Shown: positions 1 to 8,750 of the stretch, piece by piece
How positions within the stretch are numbered: the stretch's first letter is position 1
How the letters are laid out: every line of letters starts with the position of its first letter
NCBI GenBank assembly: GCA_031761875.1
Contig: CP134492.1
Location: 558,001-622,000, forward strand
DNA length: 64,000 nucleotides
Source of the DNA: Bacillaceae bacterium IKA-2
GTDB lineage: Bacteria > Bacillota > Bacilli > Bacillales > Anaerobacillaceae
Direction of reading: 5' to 3'
Translations under genes and position numbers: made by a program
Notes under the pieces: generated by a model
The model's database searches: none
Seen by the model: only the letters and a program-made list of their open reading frames with translations
Told to the model about the DNA's origin: nothing

Positions 1-2
1 AG

Positions 3-320
3 CTATCACTTTTATTTTTTTCTAAAGATAAAGAAGGGAAGGAACTAACAAAAATCCGTTCTGGTTCATGGCTCTATTTGGTGGGAAGTGCTGTTTCCGT
101 TTTCACCTTCAAGTACATTTTGTTTGTACTAACAATCGTTGTTTTAGTTAGTTTTGGATATTTTATCTTCTTTGTTTATAAAGTCAGTTCTTCATTGTCT
201 AATGTAGGGCTAATTGGGATCATCTTTTTTCATATGTTTTTCTGGTCTGCTTTTGTACTTTCTATTTCTTATGCAATTATCAAGCTTTACAATGGCTTCA
301 TTGCAGGCTTACCAATTTGA
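3..320 (+). CDS. C-terminal part of a membrane protein, 5' end outside the window
   Basis: The frame ending at the TGA at 318-320 is open back to the first base of the window, so this is the tail of a longer gene, not a small gene starting at the GTG at 78. The visible 105 residues begin with a charged, probably cytoplasmic stretch (about residues 1-22), followed by two hydrophobic segments (about residues 30-58 and 68-95) separated by a short polar loop. No catalytic or binding motif is visible. I do not recognise the family. The true start and total length cannot be seen. Confidence 0.6.
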   Translation, partial: LSLLFFSKDKEGKELTKIRSGSWLYLVGSAVSVFTFKYILFVLTIVVLVSFGYFIFFVYKVSSSLSNVGLIGIIFFHMFFWSAFVLSISYAIIKLYNGFIAGLPI

Positions 321-408
321 TGAATTTACCAGGGGCAACTAATCATTTTTCTGAATTGTGCCCCAAAAATTAACGTGTATCAGGTGATTATATGATTTAG
401 CCCAAAAA

Positions 409-430
409 ACCCGTGACTTTAGTCATGATA
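409..430. repeat. Short palindrome resembling an IS200/IS605 end hairpin
   Basis: The bases around 411-428 read CCGTGACTTTAGTCATGA, an imperfect hairpin (TGACT/AGTCA core). It closely resembles the hairpins beside the TnpB gene at 24855 (GTGACTTCAGTC upstream; CCCGTCACTTTAGTGATGGG at 26091-26110). No transposase gene accompanies it. It could be a solo element end or a chance weak terminator for the flanking convergent genes. Confidence 0.3.
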
Positions 431-443
431 AATTCTGAAATCA

Positions 444-2309
444 CTACTTCATTATATCTCGCCAAATCAATAAGTGTGGGCTTCGTGAATTAATACCAGC
501 TAAACTTTGAGGCTGATCTTGACCGACCCAAACACCTGTCGTGTAATTATCATTAAGACCGATAAACCAAAGGTCATGAAACTCATTGGTCGTACCTGTT
601 TTCCCACCAATGTAGGGGGTACTATAAAAAGCTTTTCGTCCCGTGCCCTCAGTGACAACTTTATTTAGAAGAATCCGCATTTTTTCGTTCGTTTGTTTAT
701 CCCAAACTTGAATAGCCCCAGTCTCCCACTCATATAGGGTGTTTCCTTGAAGATCTACAACCTTTTCAATTCCCTTCGCATTTGTAAACTTTCCATTATT
801 GGAAAAAATTGTATAAGAGCTAGTGATTTCTAATGGGCTAACTCCAAATGTAAGTCCACCTAAGGCAGCCGGAACTCGGTAATCTTCATGAACAATCTTT
901 GAAAAAGCAAATTTATCAAAATAAGAGAAAGCACGTTCAACACTAATTTGATCAAACATTCTTGCCGAGGCTGTATTATATGAGTTCTTAAAAGCAGTTT
1001 CAAGGCGAACACTGCCGTAAATACTCCCGCCGAAATTTTGTGGACAATAGTCGTTTTTACAAAATGGGGCAGCGCTAATAGTAGTTGAAATAGGAATCTT
1101 TCGCTCTGCTAAATAAGGAGCAAAAACGAGCAAAGACTTGATTGCTGAGCCAGGTTGTCGAAATGCTTGAAAGCCTCGGTGAAAATTAAATTTTTGGTAA
1201 TCTTTACCTCCACTTATCGCTACAATAGATTGACTATGATGATCAATTATTACTGCTGTCGCCTGAATTTCCGGCTCAGGAAGATGCTGCTTAATTACTT
1301 GGTTTATTTTTTTTTGTTTTTCCGGCTGAAATGCGGTATAAATGTGGATCCCACTAGCTAAAAGTTCTACTGTTTTTTGTTCGCGTAATTTCAAGTAAAG
1401 GGACTTTTCTTCAACAGTTTTAGATTTATTGATTAGGTCATTAAAACCTTCTTTTTCCCCAATTAACTGTTCTAATTCGTGATGAATGTAGGTTACATAA
1501 TCTGGGAAAAAATCAATTTTCTTTGATAATAGTAACTTAATTTTTTCAGAAACAGCTTGACTATATTGAGTCTGATCAATAAAATTCATTTCCTGCATTT
1601 TCGTTAAAATCCAATTTTGACGCACTTGAGTGTTTTCAATCTGGAGCAGTGGATTAAAAAGTGTCGGGTTATTAGGAACTGCGCTTAAAAATGCTATTTC
1701 TGCAAGCGACAATTCATCTACTGGAAGGGAGAAATAAAATTGACTAGCTGCCGCAACCCCGTACACGCCATTTTGGAAGTAAATTGTATTAAGGTATAAT
1801 TCTATAATTTCTTCTTTAGAGAACATTTTTTCTAGCTGATATGCATACAAAAGTTCTGTTAATTTCCGGTTATATGTACGCTCGCTACTTAGATAGATAT
1901 TTTTAACTAACTGCTGTGTAACGGTGCTTCCACCTTGTTTAATCTCTTGATTTTCTGCATTTACGAACAAAGCTCGGGCAATTCCACTCATATCAAACCC
2001 TTTGTGCGAAAAAAAATGCTGATCCTCAGTAGCGATGATAGCTTCAATAAAGTAAGTTGGTATTTCTTGATACGGAATGTAGATTCGATTTTTGCTACTA
2101 TAAATTTCGGATATGACGTTTTCATTTGCATCATACATGTAACTATTCGAACTTAAGAAAAAGTCATCAAGTTTGATACTTTCTTCTAAGACACTCTCAA
2201 AGCGTTGAACTTGTTGAAACTCATATGTAAAACCAATAAAGGAAGCAGAAAATACGAAAATAAAAGTTAAAATAAGAAAAAATCCTGTACTTATTCGCAA
2301 CAAAATCAC
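444..2309 (-). CDS. Class A penicillin-binding protein (glycosyltransferase/transpeptidase)
   Basis: A bifunctional peptidoglycan synthase that polymerises lipid II and cross-links the stem peptides, anchored in the membrane by one N-terminal helix (about residues 5-27). The GT51 domain shows its motifs in order: EDQHFFSHKG, GGSTVTQQLVKN, RKLTELLYAYQLE and IIELYLN. The transpeptidase domain shows the S-x-x-K box as SAIK, the S-x-N box as SYN and the K-T-G box as KTGTT. At 621 aa it is close in size to B. subtilis PbpD and shorter than PonA, with no C-terminal extension. The start is a GTG with a weak ribosome site; TTG codons at residues 3 and 4 are alternatives. It is monocistronic and divergent from prkA. 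The family is certain, the paralogue is not. Confidence 0.93.
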   Translation of the reverse strand: MILLRISTGFFLILTFIFVFSASFIGFTYEFQQVQRFESVLEESIKLDDFFLSSNSYMYDANENVISEIYSSKNRIYIPYQEIPTYFIEAIIATEDQHFFSHKGFDMSGIARALFVNAENQEIKQGGSTVTQQLVKNIYLSSERTYNRKLTELLYAYQLEKMFSKEEIIELYLNTIYFQNGVYGVAAASQFYFSLPVDELSLAEIAFLSAVPNNPTLFNPLLQIENTQVRQNWILTKMQEMNFIDQTQYSQAVSEKIKLLLSKKIDFFPDYVTYIHHELEQLIGEKEGFNDLINKSKTVEEKSLYLKLREQKTVELLASGIHIYTAFQPEKQKKINQVIKQHLPEPEIQATAVIIDHHSQSIVAISGGKDYQKFNFHRGFQAFRQPGSAIKSLLVFAPYLAERKIPISTTISAAPFCKNDYCPQNFGGSIYGSVRLETAFKNSYNTASARMFDQISVERAFSYFDKFAFSKIVHEDYRVPAALGGLTFGVSPLEITSSYTIFSNNGKFTNAKGIEKVVDLQGNTLYEWETGAIQVWDKQTNEKMRILLNKVVTEGTGRKAFYSTPYIGGKTGTTNEFHDLWFIGLNDNYTTGVWVGQDQPQSLAGINSRSPHLLIWRDIMK

Positions 2310-2496
2310 TCTTTCTTCATATACTATCTCACAATCTAGGTAGCCTATAGATTAGCAACTATCTTTTATTGTAGCACCTTCAAACGGAAAAAAGTCATTT
2401 TTTTGAATGGCTAAGAACTGTTGGACGAATGAAGAATTAATTTCCGCATAATATGAATTAAGTGATATTTTAGCAACTAGTTTAAAGGAGGATTTC

Positions 2497-4392
2497 ATGA
2501 ATATTTTAGATAAAATTAAAAAATTTCGTGAAGAAGAAAAGAAGTTATTGTGGGAAGGGACATTCAGTGATTATTTAGAAATCCTTAAAGTGAACGCCGA
2601 AGTAGCTCAGACTGCCCATTCGCGTGTTTATAATATGATTAAAGATGCTGGAGTCAATGAAGTTGACGGGAAAAAGCAGTATAAATTTTTTAGTGACGAA
2701 ATTTATGGGTTGGAAGAATCTGTTGAGAGGTTAGTAGAAGAATATTTTCATTCAGCAGCAAAAAGATTAGATGTCAGAAAAAGAATTCTTTTATTAATGG
2801 GTCCTGTTAGTGGTGGTAAATCAACAATTGTTTCAATTTTAAAGCGAGGATTAGAAAAGTATTCACGATCTGATGCTGGAGCTGTTTATGCAATCCAAGG
2901 TTGCCCAATGCATGAAGATCCACTTCACTTAATTCCGCATCATTTACGAGAAGATTTTCATCAGGAATATGGGATTAAAATTGAAGGGAATCTTTCGCCG
3001 TTAAGTGTGATGCGTCTGGAGCAGGAGTATGATGGGTGCATTGAGGACGTAAAAGTTGAGCGGATTTTACTTTCTGAAGATAAGCGAGTAGGAATTGGGA
3101 CGTTTAGCCCTTCAGATCCAAAATCGCAAGATATCGCTGATTTGACAGGTAGTATTGATTTTTCGACGATCGCTGAGTACGGCTCAGAATCTGACCCTCG
3201 AGCTTACCGTTTTGATGGGGAATTAAATAAGGCTAATCGAGGGTTAATGGAATTTCAGGAAATGTTAAAGTGTGATGAGAAATTTCTCTGGCATTTATTA
3301 TCACTGACTCAAGAAGGGAACTTTAAAGCTGGGCGATTTGCATTAATTTCAGCAGATGAATTGATTGTTGCACACACGAATGAAGCTGAATATAAGTCGT
3401 TTATCTCTAATAAGAAAAACGAAGCGCTTCACTCAAGAATCATTGTTATGCCAATACCTTACAATTTAAGAATATCAGCAGAAGAGAAAATTTATCGAAA
3501 AATGATTAGAGATAGTGACATTGCAAATGTTCACATTGCGCCACACGCTTTGAAAGTGGCAGCAATTTTCACGATCCTTACGAGACTAAAAGAATCAAAA
3601 AAACAAGGTATCGATATTCTTAAAAAATTGAAGTTGTATGATGGCGAAGTGGTTGAGGGTTTTAATAATCAAGACATTGAGGAAATGAAAAAAGAGTATC
3701 AAGACGAAGGTATGACAGGAATCGATCCACGTTATGTCATAAATCGTATTTCCTCGGCAATAATTCGCAAAGAACTGACATCAATAAATGCATTAGATGT
3801 ATTGCGCTCGATTAAAGAGGGCCTTGATCAACATGCTTCTATTTCTAAGGAGGACCGTGAGCGTTATATTAATTTCATTTCTGTAGCCCGCAAAGAATAT
3901 GATGAAATTGCCAAAAAAGAAGTCCAGAAAGCCTTTGTTTATTCTTATGAAGAGTCAGCAAAAACACTTATGGATAACTATTTAGATAATGTAGAAGCGT
4001 TTTGCAATAAAAATAGACTTCGTGACCCGTTAACGGGAGATGAGATGAATCCAGACGAAAAGTTAATGCGTTCGATTGAAGAACAGATTGGCATTTCAGA
4101 AAATGCAAAAAAAGCATTTCGTGAAGAGATTTTAATTCGAATTTCTGCATATGCACGTAAAGGGAAGAGGTTTGACTACAAATCCCATGAACGTTTAAGA
4201 GAAGCGATCCAAAAGAAGCTATTTGCTGATCTTAAAGATGTCGTTAAAATAACGACTTCGACAAAAACACCAGATGAAAATCAACTTAAGAAAGTTAACG
4301 AAGTTATTGCCAGGCTTATTGATGAGCATGGATACAATTCAGTTTCAGCGAATGATTTACTCCGCTATGTGGGAAGTTTGTTAAATAGATAG
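2497..4392 (+). CDS. prkA: PrkA family AAA+ serine protein kinase/protease
   Basis: PrkA is a conserved AAA+ protein made in the sporulating mother cell, described as a serine protein kinase and more recently as an ATP-dependent protease that influences sigma-K-dependent events. The Walker A motif GPVSGGKST lies at about residues 102-110; the AAA+ part covers roughly the first 360 residues and the PrkA C-terminal domain the remainder. The length, 631 aa, equals that of the B. subtilis protein. The start is set by AAAGGAGG at about 2484-2491. A hairpin terminator follows at 4401. In most Bacilli yhbH lies directly downstream; here it is about 4.4 kb away, with four unrelated genes between. Confidence 0.96.
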   Translation: MNILDKIKKFREEEKKLLWEGTFSDYLEILKVNAEVAQTAHSRVYNMIKDAGVNEVDGKKQYKFFSDEIYGLEESVERLVEEYFHSAAKRLDVRKRILLLMGPVSGGKSTIVSILKRGLEKYSRSDAGAVYAIQGCPMHEDPLHLIPHHLREDFHQEYGIKIEGNLSPLSVMRLEQEYDGCIEDVKVERILLSEDKRVGIGTFSPSDPKSQDIADLTGSIDFSTIAEYGSESDPRAYRFDGELNKANRGLMEFQEMLKCDEKFLWHLLSLTQEGNFKAGRFALISADELIVAHTNEAEYKSFISNKKNEALHSRIIVMPIPYNLRISAEEKIYRKMIRDSDIANVHIAPHALKVAAIFTILTRLKESKKQGIDILKKLKLYDGEVVEGFNNQDIEEMKKEYQDEGMTGIDPRYVINRISSAIIRKELTSINALDVLRSIKEGLDQHASISKEDRERYINFISVARKEYDEIAKKEVQKAFVYSYEESAKTLMDNYLDNVEAFCNKNRLRDPLTGDEMNPDEKLMRSIEEQIGISENAKKAFREEILIRISAYARKGKRFDYKSHERLREAIQKKLFADLKDVVKITTSTKTPDENQLKKVNEVIARLIDEHGYNSVSANDLLRYVGSLLNR

Positions 4393-4400
4393 TTTATATC

Positions 4401-4444
4401 GGGTAGCTATTCACTTTATGTGTGAGGCTACCCTCATTTTTTTT
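4401..4444 (+). terminator. Rho-independent terminator of prkA
   Basis: GGGTAGC at 4401-4407 pairs with GCTACCC at 4427-4433, with a secondary inner pairing of TCAC and GTGA; a run of T follows from 4437. Confidence 0.85.
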
Positions 4445-4526
4445 GTGGTAGTTTAATTAGACGGGGGTAAAATAATTATGAAAAATCAATCCTCGTTGCT
4501 GAGTGTCCTTTTTTAAAATAAGCACT

Positions 4527-4543
4527 TGAATGAAATTCATTCA
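4527..4543. promoter_or_regulatory. 17-bp palindrome upstream of modA (solo repeat-end core or operator)
   Basis: TGAATGAAATTCATTCA is a perfect 7+3+7 palindrome 93 bp before the modA start. A nearly identical palindrome lies at 45462-45478 before an ABC exporter operon, with matching flanks (ACTT before, CTT after). The sequence also contains the 11-bp core ATGAAATTCAT that forms the terminal repeats of the dispersed element described at 6741, so it may be an empty site or fused-end relic and not an operator. Confidence 0.45.
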
Positions 4544-4635
4544 CTTATATATTGTCTCGTTTTCTGACAAATTATGATAAAATAAGATATGGATAACTTA
4601 TTGATGTAATCGTGGCATCGACGGGGAGAATAAAT

Positions 4636-5421
4636 ATGAAATCAATCAATCTTAAACGTATCTTAGTTAGTTTTTTATTTTTCAGCTTAATAGTTGTAGG
4701 TTGCAGTAACTCGAAATCAGAAACAGTCGAAAAAATCGAGTTAACGATCGCAGCTGCTTCAGATCTGACACATGCTTTTTCGGAAATTGGAAAATTGTTT
4801 GAGAACGAAACAAGTACAAAAGTGACTTTTTCATTTGGCTCAACAGGACAATTAGCAGACCAAATTGAAAATGGTGCGCCTTTTGATGTATTTGCGTCAG
4901 CTAATAAATCTTTTATTGAGCAATTAGATAAAAAGAACTTATTACTAAGCGATACAAATACGTTATATGCATTAGGCCGTATAGGTATTGCAACTAAGGC
5001 GGATAGCGCACTAACAATTGAAACAATCGATGATTTATTAAAACCAGAGGTCGTTAAGATTGCAATTGCTAGTCCAGACCATGCTCCTTATGGTTTAGCT
5101 TCTAAGCAAGCGTTGGAAACAGCAGGTGTCTGGGGAGAAATAGAAAGCAAGCTTGTATTTGGAAGAAATATTTCAGATACCTTGACTTATATTGAAACCG
5201 GTAATGCAGAAGTCGCAATTATTGCTCTTTCATTGGTTAAAGAAGACGAAGTAAGCTTTACTCTGATTGATGAAAAAATGCATGCCCCATTAGAACAAAT
5301 GATTGCAGTAGTCGAGCGGACAAACCATCAACAACAATCAAAAGAATTTATTGAATTTATTCGCGGTCCAATTGGAAAACCAGTTATGGAGAGTTATGGA
5401 TTCGTTGTTCCGACTGAGTAA
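4636..5421 (+). CDS. modA: Molybdate-binding lipoprotein ModA
   Basis: Extracellular solute-binding protein of a molybdate ABC importer. The N-terminus is a signal peptide ending in a lipobox (VVGC), followed by the ModA opening block TIAAASDLTHAF, the STGQLADQIENGAPFDVFASA segment typical of the family's oxyanion site, and the ASPDHAPYG motif. The mature protein fills the rest of the 261 residues. The ATG at 4636 is chosen over the in-frame GTG at 4612 because GGGGAG lies at 4623-4628. No modB or modC follows in this window, so the permease and ATPase must be elsewhere or absent. Molybdenum supply would serve molybdoenzymes such as nitrate reductase, which fits the nrf genes at 52.7 kb. Confidence 0.9.
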   Translation: MKSINLKRILVSFLFFSLIVVGCSNSKSETVEKIELTIAAASDLTHAFSEIGKLFENETSTKVTFSFGSTGQLADQIENGAPFDVFASANKSFIEQLDKKNLLLSDTNTLYALGRIGIATKADSALTIETIDDLLKPEVVKIAIASPDHAPYGLASKQALETAGVWGEIESKLVFGRNISDTLTYIETGNAEVAIIALSLVKEDEVSFTLIDEKMHAPLEQMIAVVERTNHQQQSKEFIEFIRGPIGKPVMESYGFVVPTE

Positions 5422-5536
5422 TAATCGAGAAAAAGCTAAGGATTGTTAGAAAATTAAGAACAATTTTGGAAACCTAATACAAAAATATCTGTTTTTAAAC
5501 TATACTTAATAGAAGAAGTGGAATGGAGGGAAAATT

Positions 5537-5956
5537 ATGTTTAAAAAAGTTTTATTAGCAGCAGATGGGTCACAACATTCGATTAGGGCGGCAGAGAAGG
5601 CAATAGCCGTCGTAAAAGCTAATTCAAATAGCATGATTGATGTTTTTTATGTTATCGATGGTGCTACTTCAAAGACAGATGTATTGAGCCATGCAGACAA
5701 ATATACGATCGCTGTTGAAAGAAAGGCTAAGCTTCAACCAATTGAAGAAATGTTAGAAAAAGAAGGGGTTACACATAAATTCCATTTTATTCACGGTGAA
5801 CCAGGACCGGCTATAATAAAATACGCTAACGAACACAAATTTGATTTAGTTGTTATCGGAAGCCGAGGGCTTAACACTCTCCAAGAAATGGTTTTAGGTA
5901 GCGTAAGTCATAAAGTTGCCAAACGAGTCAATTGTGCGGTAATGATTGTTAAATAG
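5537..5956 (+). CDS. Universal stress protein, UspA family
   Basis: A single Usp domain of 139 aa, the usual length. The N-terminal strand carries VLLAADGS and the C-terminus shows the ATP-binding signature G-x2-G-x9-G-S (from GSRGLNTLQ through GSVS), so it belongs to the nucleotide-binding subclass. Cytoplasmic; the family responds to starvation and stress but the specific role is unknown. The ribosome site GGAGGG at 5525-5530 fixes the start. Monocistronic, ended by the hairpin at 5967. Confidence 0.92.
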   Translation: MFKKVLLAADGSQHSIRAAEKAIAVVKANSNSMIDVFYVIDGATSKTDVLSHADKYTIAVERKAKLQPIEEMLEKEGVTHKFHFIHGEPGPAIIKYANEHKFDLVVIGSRGLNTLQEMVLGSVSHKVAKRVNCAVMIVK

Positions 5957-5966
5957 TTGGTTAAGG

Positions 5967-5994
5967 CACTTATCTTCGGATAGGTGTTTTTTTT
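5967..5994 (+). terminator. Rho-independent terminator after the usp gene
   Basis: CACTTATC and GATAGGTG form an 8-bp stem (one G-U pair) closed by a TTCG tetraloop and followed by eight T. Confidence 0.9.
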
Positions 5995-6104
5995 ACATAT
6001 ATAACAAGTGAAATGTTTAGGAATAAGAAAAATAGGTGAAACTAAACATATAATTTGTTTGAATATTCCAATAGTGATAAATTTAAATGGGGAGAGGTGA
6101 GAAT

Positions 6105-6692
6105 ATGGAAGTAGAACAACAGATGATAAGACAAGAAAAAAGAAGAAAAATTAAAAAAGAAATGTTAAGTTGGGGTAAAACGCTTGCTATCGTTCTTGTC
6201 ATAGTAGTCTTTGTAAGAGCATTTTTATTTACAAACTATATTGTTTATGGCAATTCAATGATGCCAACAATTAAAGATCGAGATAGAGTTATAATAAATA
6301 AAATTGGCTATGATATTGGAACTCCGCAAAGGTTTGATATGATTGTCTTTCACGCAACGGAAGAAACCGATTATATCAAGAGGGTAATTGGACTACCTGG
6401 AGATCAAATCACTTATAGTAATGATCTTCTGTATATCAATGGAGAAGCTGTCGAAGAAGTGTATTTAAACGGAGTAAAGGAAAAATATAAATCAGACTCT
6501 TATACCGAGGACTTTAAGCTAGAAGAAATAACAGATGTAATGTATGTACCTGAAAATCATATATTTGTTTTAGGTGATAATCGGCGCAATAGCATGGATA
6601 GCAGGCACATTGGTTTTGTTTCATTTGAAGAAATAGTTGGAAAAGCAGATATAACATATTGGCCGTTAACACATTTCCGGAAATTAAAATAA
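6105..6692 (+). CDS. lepB: Type I signal peptidase
   Basis: Membrane-anchored serine endopeptidase that removes signal peptides from exported pre-proteins. The 195-aa protein has a basic N-terminus, one transmembrane helix (about residues 27-42), the nucleophile Ser51 in GNSMMPT, the general base Lys92 in YIKRVIGLPGD, and the late S26 box GDNRRNSMDSRHIG. This single-helix Ser/Lys architecture is that of the Gram-positive Sip proteins. The ATG at 6105 is chosen because GGGGAGAGGTG lies at 6089-6099; the ATG at 6087 would sit on top of that site. A hairpin follows directly. Confidence 0.94.
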   Translation: MEVEQQMIRQEKRRKIKKEMLSWGKTLAIVLVIVVFVRAFLFTNYIVYGNSMMPTIKDRDRVIINKIGYDIGTPQRFDMIVFHATEETDYIKRVIGLPGDQITYSNDLLYINGEAVEEVYLNGVKEKYKSDSYTEDFKLEEITDVMYVPENHIFVLGDNRRNSMDSRHIGFVSFEEIVGKADITYWPLTHFRKLK

Positions 6693-6732
6693 AGAGCACA
6701 CTAAATAGTTGTGTGATCTTTATTTTTTTTAT
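6691..6732 (+). terminator. Rho-independent terminator of lepB
   Basis: AAAGAGCACAC pairs, with one mismatch, with GTGTGATCTTT, followed by a T-rich run from 6719. The stem starts at the stop codon. Confidence 0.75.
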
Positions 6733-6740
6733 TTAAAAGA

Positions 6741-6854
6741 ATGAATTTCATAATACCAATAAACTAGCCATATAAAATTACATCTAGTTGAAAATGTTTT
6801 GATTCAACTAGGTGTAGTATCCTAGTGGCGTCGAATCTGCATTATGAAATTCAT
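6741..6854 (-). repeat. Dispersed palindromic intergenic repeat, copy A (114 bp)
   Basis: Bounded by inverted ATGAATTTCAT ends. Read on the minus strand it runs: end, CCACTAGGATAC, a CTAGTT hairpin, TGGCTAGTTTATTGG, end. The same order of blocks recurs at 22827, 37871 and 58761 on the plus strand. An internal stem is formed by CATCTAGTTGAA with TTCAACTAGGTG. It has no coding capacity and looks like a MITE- or bcr-like mobile palindrome. Confidence 0.85.
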
Positions 6855-6988
6855 TTAAAAATAAAAAAAATTGAAAAAGATGCAATTTGGACATTATTTT
6901 ATTTGTTTTGGGCTTACGATAGTTTAAAGAATACTTTAAACTATATAGTGAAGGCGTGTGTAAAACTGTTGAAAAGAGGAAAAGTGAA

Positions 6989-8329
6989 ATGAATGAAAAA
7001 TACGTCAATCTGATTAAACAGTCAACTAGCGAAAAAATCCTTGGAAAGCGGATCGACGCTTTAGAAAAACGTGAAAAAGAACTTTTGAATAAGCTGAATA
7101 TATATGAAGAAATATTTAATTCTATACCTATTAATATATTTTTAGAAGATCGTGAAGGGAAAACTTTGTTTGCTAATCAGCAAGCATGTAAATGTAATAA
7201 TAAGACTAAAGAGGAGTTAGACGGTAAAACAGTTTTTGATTTTTTCCCTCAAGAAATCGCGGAGAATTTCAGAAATGAGGATCTTGAAATATGGGCATCG
7301 AAAAAGTTAAGTTTAAAAGAGACAGTTGCAAAATTTCAAGGTAAAAAAATGCACATGTTAATTGGAAAAACTATTATAAAGGTGGAGAAAGATGCCTATT
7401 TACTTGGTTTTGGATTAGATATCACGAACCGAGTAACTACTGAAAAGTTATTAAAAGAAAACGAGAAAAAATTTCGGAAATTAGTAGAACAGGCAGCAGA
7501 CAATTTTATCCTTTATGATAGTAAAGGCAAAATACTTGATGTAAATACAGCCACTTGTCATTACTTGGGTTACACAAGAGAAGAATTATTGCGTCTTACA
7601 TATGAGGATATTATGTCTCTTACTGATGAAGAGATAAAAAATATTTATAAGCGAATCCAACTAAATAAACCATTTAACCTAGAACATGATTTGATTCACC
7701 GAGATCGGGTATTATTACCTGTCGATACAAATTTCGGATTAATTAACTTAGGTGATAAAGAATTATATTTAGCTTGGAGTAGGGATATTAGTGAAAGAAA
7801 AAAGGCAGAAAAGCAGATCAAACATATGGCTTATCATGATGAATTAACTGGCTTGCCGAATCGTTGGTATATTCATTCCTATATAGAAAAATACATACAC
7901 GAGAATAGAAATAAAGAAAAATCCCTTGGCGTATTCTTGCTAGATCTTGATAACTTTAAACTTGTTAATGATAGTTTAGGTCATCTGGCTGGAGACCAAT
8001 TACTTCAACAAGTAGCAAGTAGACTGAAAAATCTTTTCCCAATAGGAAATACACTTGCCCGCTTAGGTGGCGATGAATTTCTTTTGCTTGTGCCCGACTT
8101 GAATAATGAAGATGCTGCCATTTCTGTTGGCACTGAAATAAAAAAGATTATGCGAATTCCTTTTCATATTAAAGGTCAACAACTGAAAATTACTTCAAGC
8201 GTTGGAATTAGTCTGTTTCCGCACGACGGTGAGGATATTAGTACATTATTGAAAAATGCTGATATCGCGCTGTATCAAACAAAAGAACAAGGAAAAAATG
8301 GATACCGCTTATTTGAGACGACAAAATAA
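6989..8329 (+). CDS. PAS-PAS-GGDEF diguanylate cyclase
   Basis: Predicted soluble diguanylate cyclase of 446 aa. A short helical N-terminus leads into two PAS sensor domains (about residues 35-145 and 155-270) and a GGDEF domain (about 280-446). The active-site motif is an intact GGDEF beginning at residue 360, so synthesis of c-di-GMP is likely. The inhibitory I-site (R-x-x-D, five residues before the motif) is replaced by P-x-x-N, so feedback inhibition is probably lost. No transmembrane helix or EAL domain is present. The ATG at 6989 is chosen over the GTG at 6956 because AAAAGAGG lies at 6972-6979. The ligand of the PAS domains is unknown. Confidence 0.9.
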   Translation: MNEKYVNLIKQSTSEKILGKRIDALEKREKELLNKLNIYEEIFNSIPINIFLEDREGKTLFANQQACKCNNKTKEELDGKTVFDFFPQEIAENFRNEDLEIWASKKLSLKETVAKFQGKKMHMLIGKTIIKVEKDAYLLGFGLDITNRVTTEKLLKENEKKFRKLVEQAADNFILYDSKGKILDVNTATCHYLGYTREELLRLTYEDIMSLTDEEIKNIYKRIQLNKPFNLEHDLIHRDRVLLPVDTNFGLINLGDKELYLAWSRDISERKKAEKQIKHMAYHDELTGLPNRWYIHSYIEKYIHENRNKEKSLGVFLLDLDNFKLVNDSLGHLAGDQLLQQVASRLKNLFPIGNTLARLGGDEFLLLVPDLNNEDAAISVGTEIKKIMRIPFHIKGQQLKITSSVGISLFPHDGEDISTLLKNADIALYQTKEQGKNGYRLFETTK

Positions 8330-8360
8330 TGAATATTCAATATAATGTTGCATCAAGTCA

Positions 8361-8427
8361 AAAACAACTTTATGATCACCGCGTTTTAAATGTGAAATAC
8401 AGCGTGGTCACAAAGTTGTTTTTTTGT
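8361..8427 (+). terminator. Strong terminator after the GGDEF gene
   Basis: AACAACTTT plus CACCGCG on the left pairs with GCGTGGTCA plus AAAGTTGTT on the right with small bulges, followed by a T run. The 320 bp from here to yhbH hold no open gene, only AT-rich promoter-like DNA. Confidence 0.85.
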
Positions 8428-8750
8428 TGTTTAACATTATAAGAATTTTTTGCTTTGAAAAAAATTAATACTGTCCTATAGTTTTAATTTTTAGATATCT
8501 TATATTTCCTTAAACTAAAAAACATGTCCAACAAGTGAATTGATAATTTATTAGAATTTCTGTCAACTCTAATTTGAGTTTGCATAGGATAAAGTAAATA
8601 CACAGTTTTTCCTTAGTCTGCTAAAAACTATCCAATCGTATCCTATCGAATTATTTATATGCGGAATAAACAAGAAAAGTGAATGACCGTTTCAATTTTT
8701 TGACGTATCTATAATTGAAAAAAAACAACAACAAGAGGAGGGGATTATGG

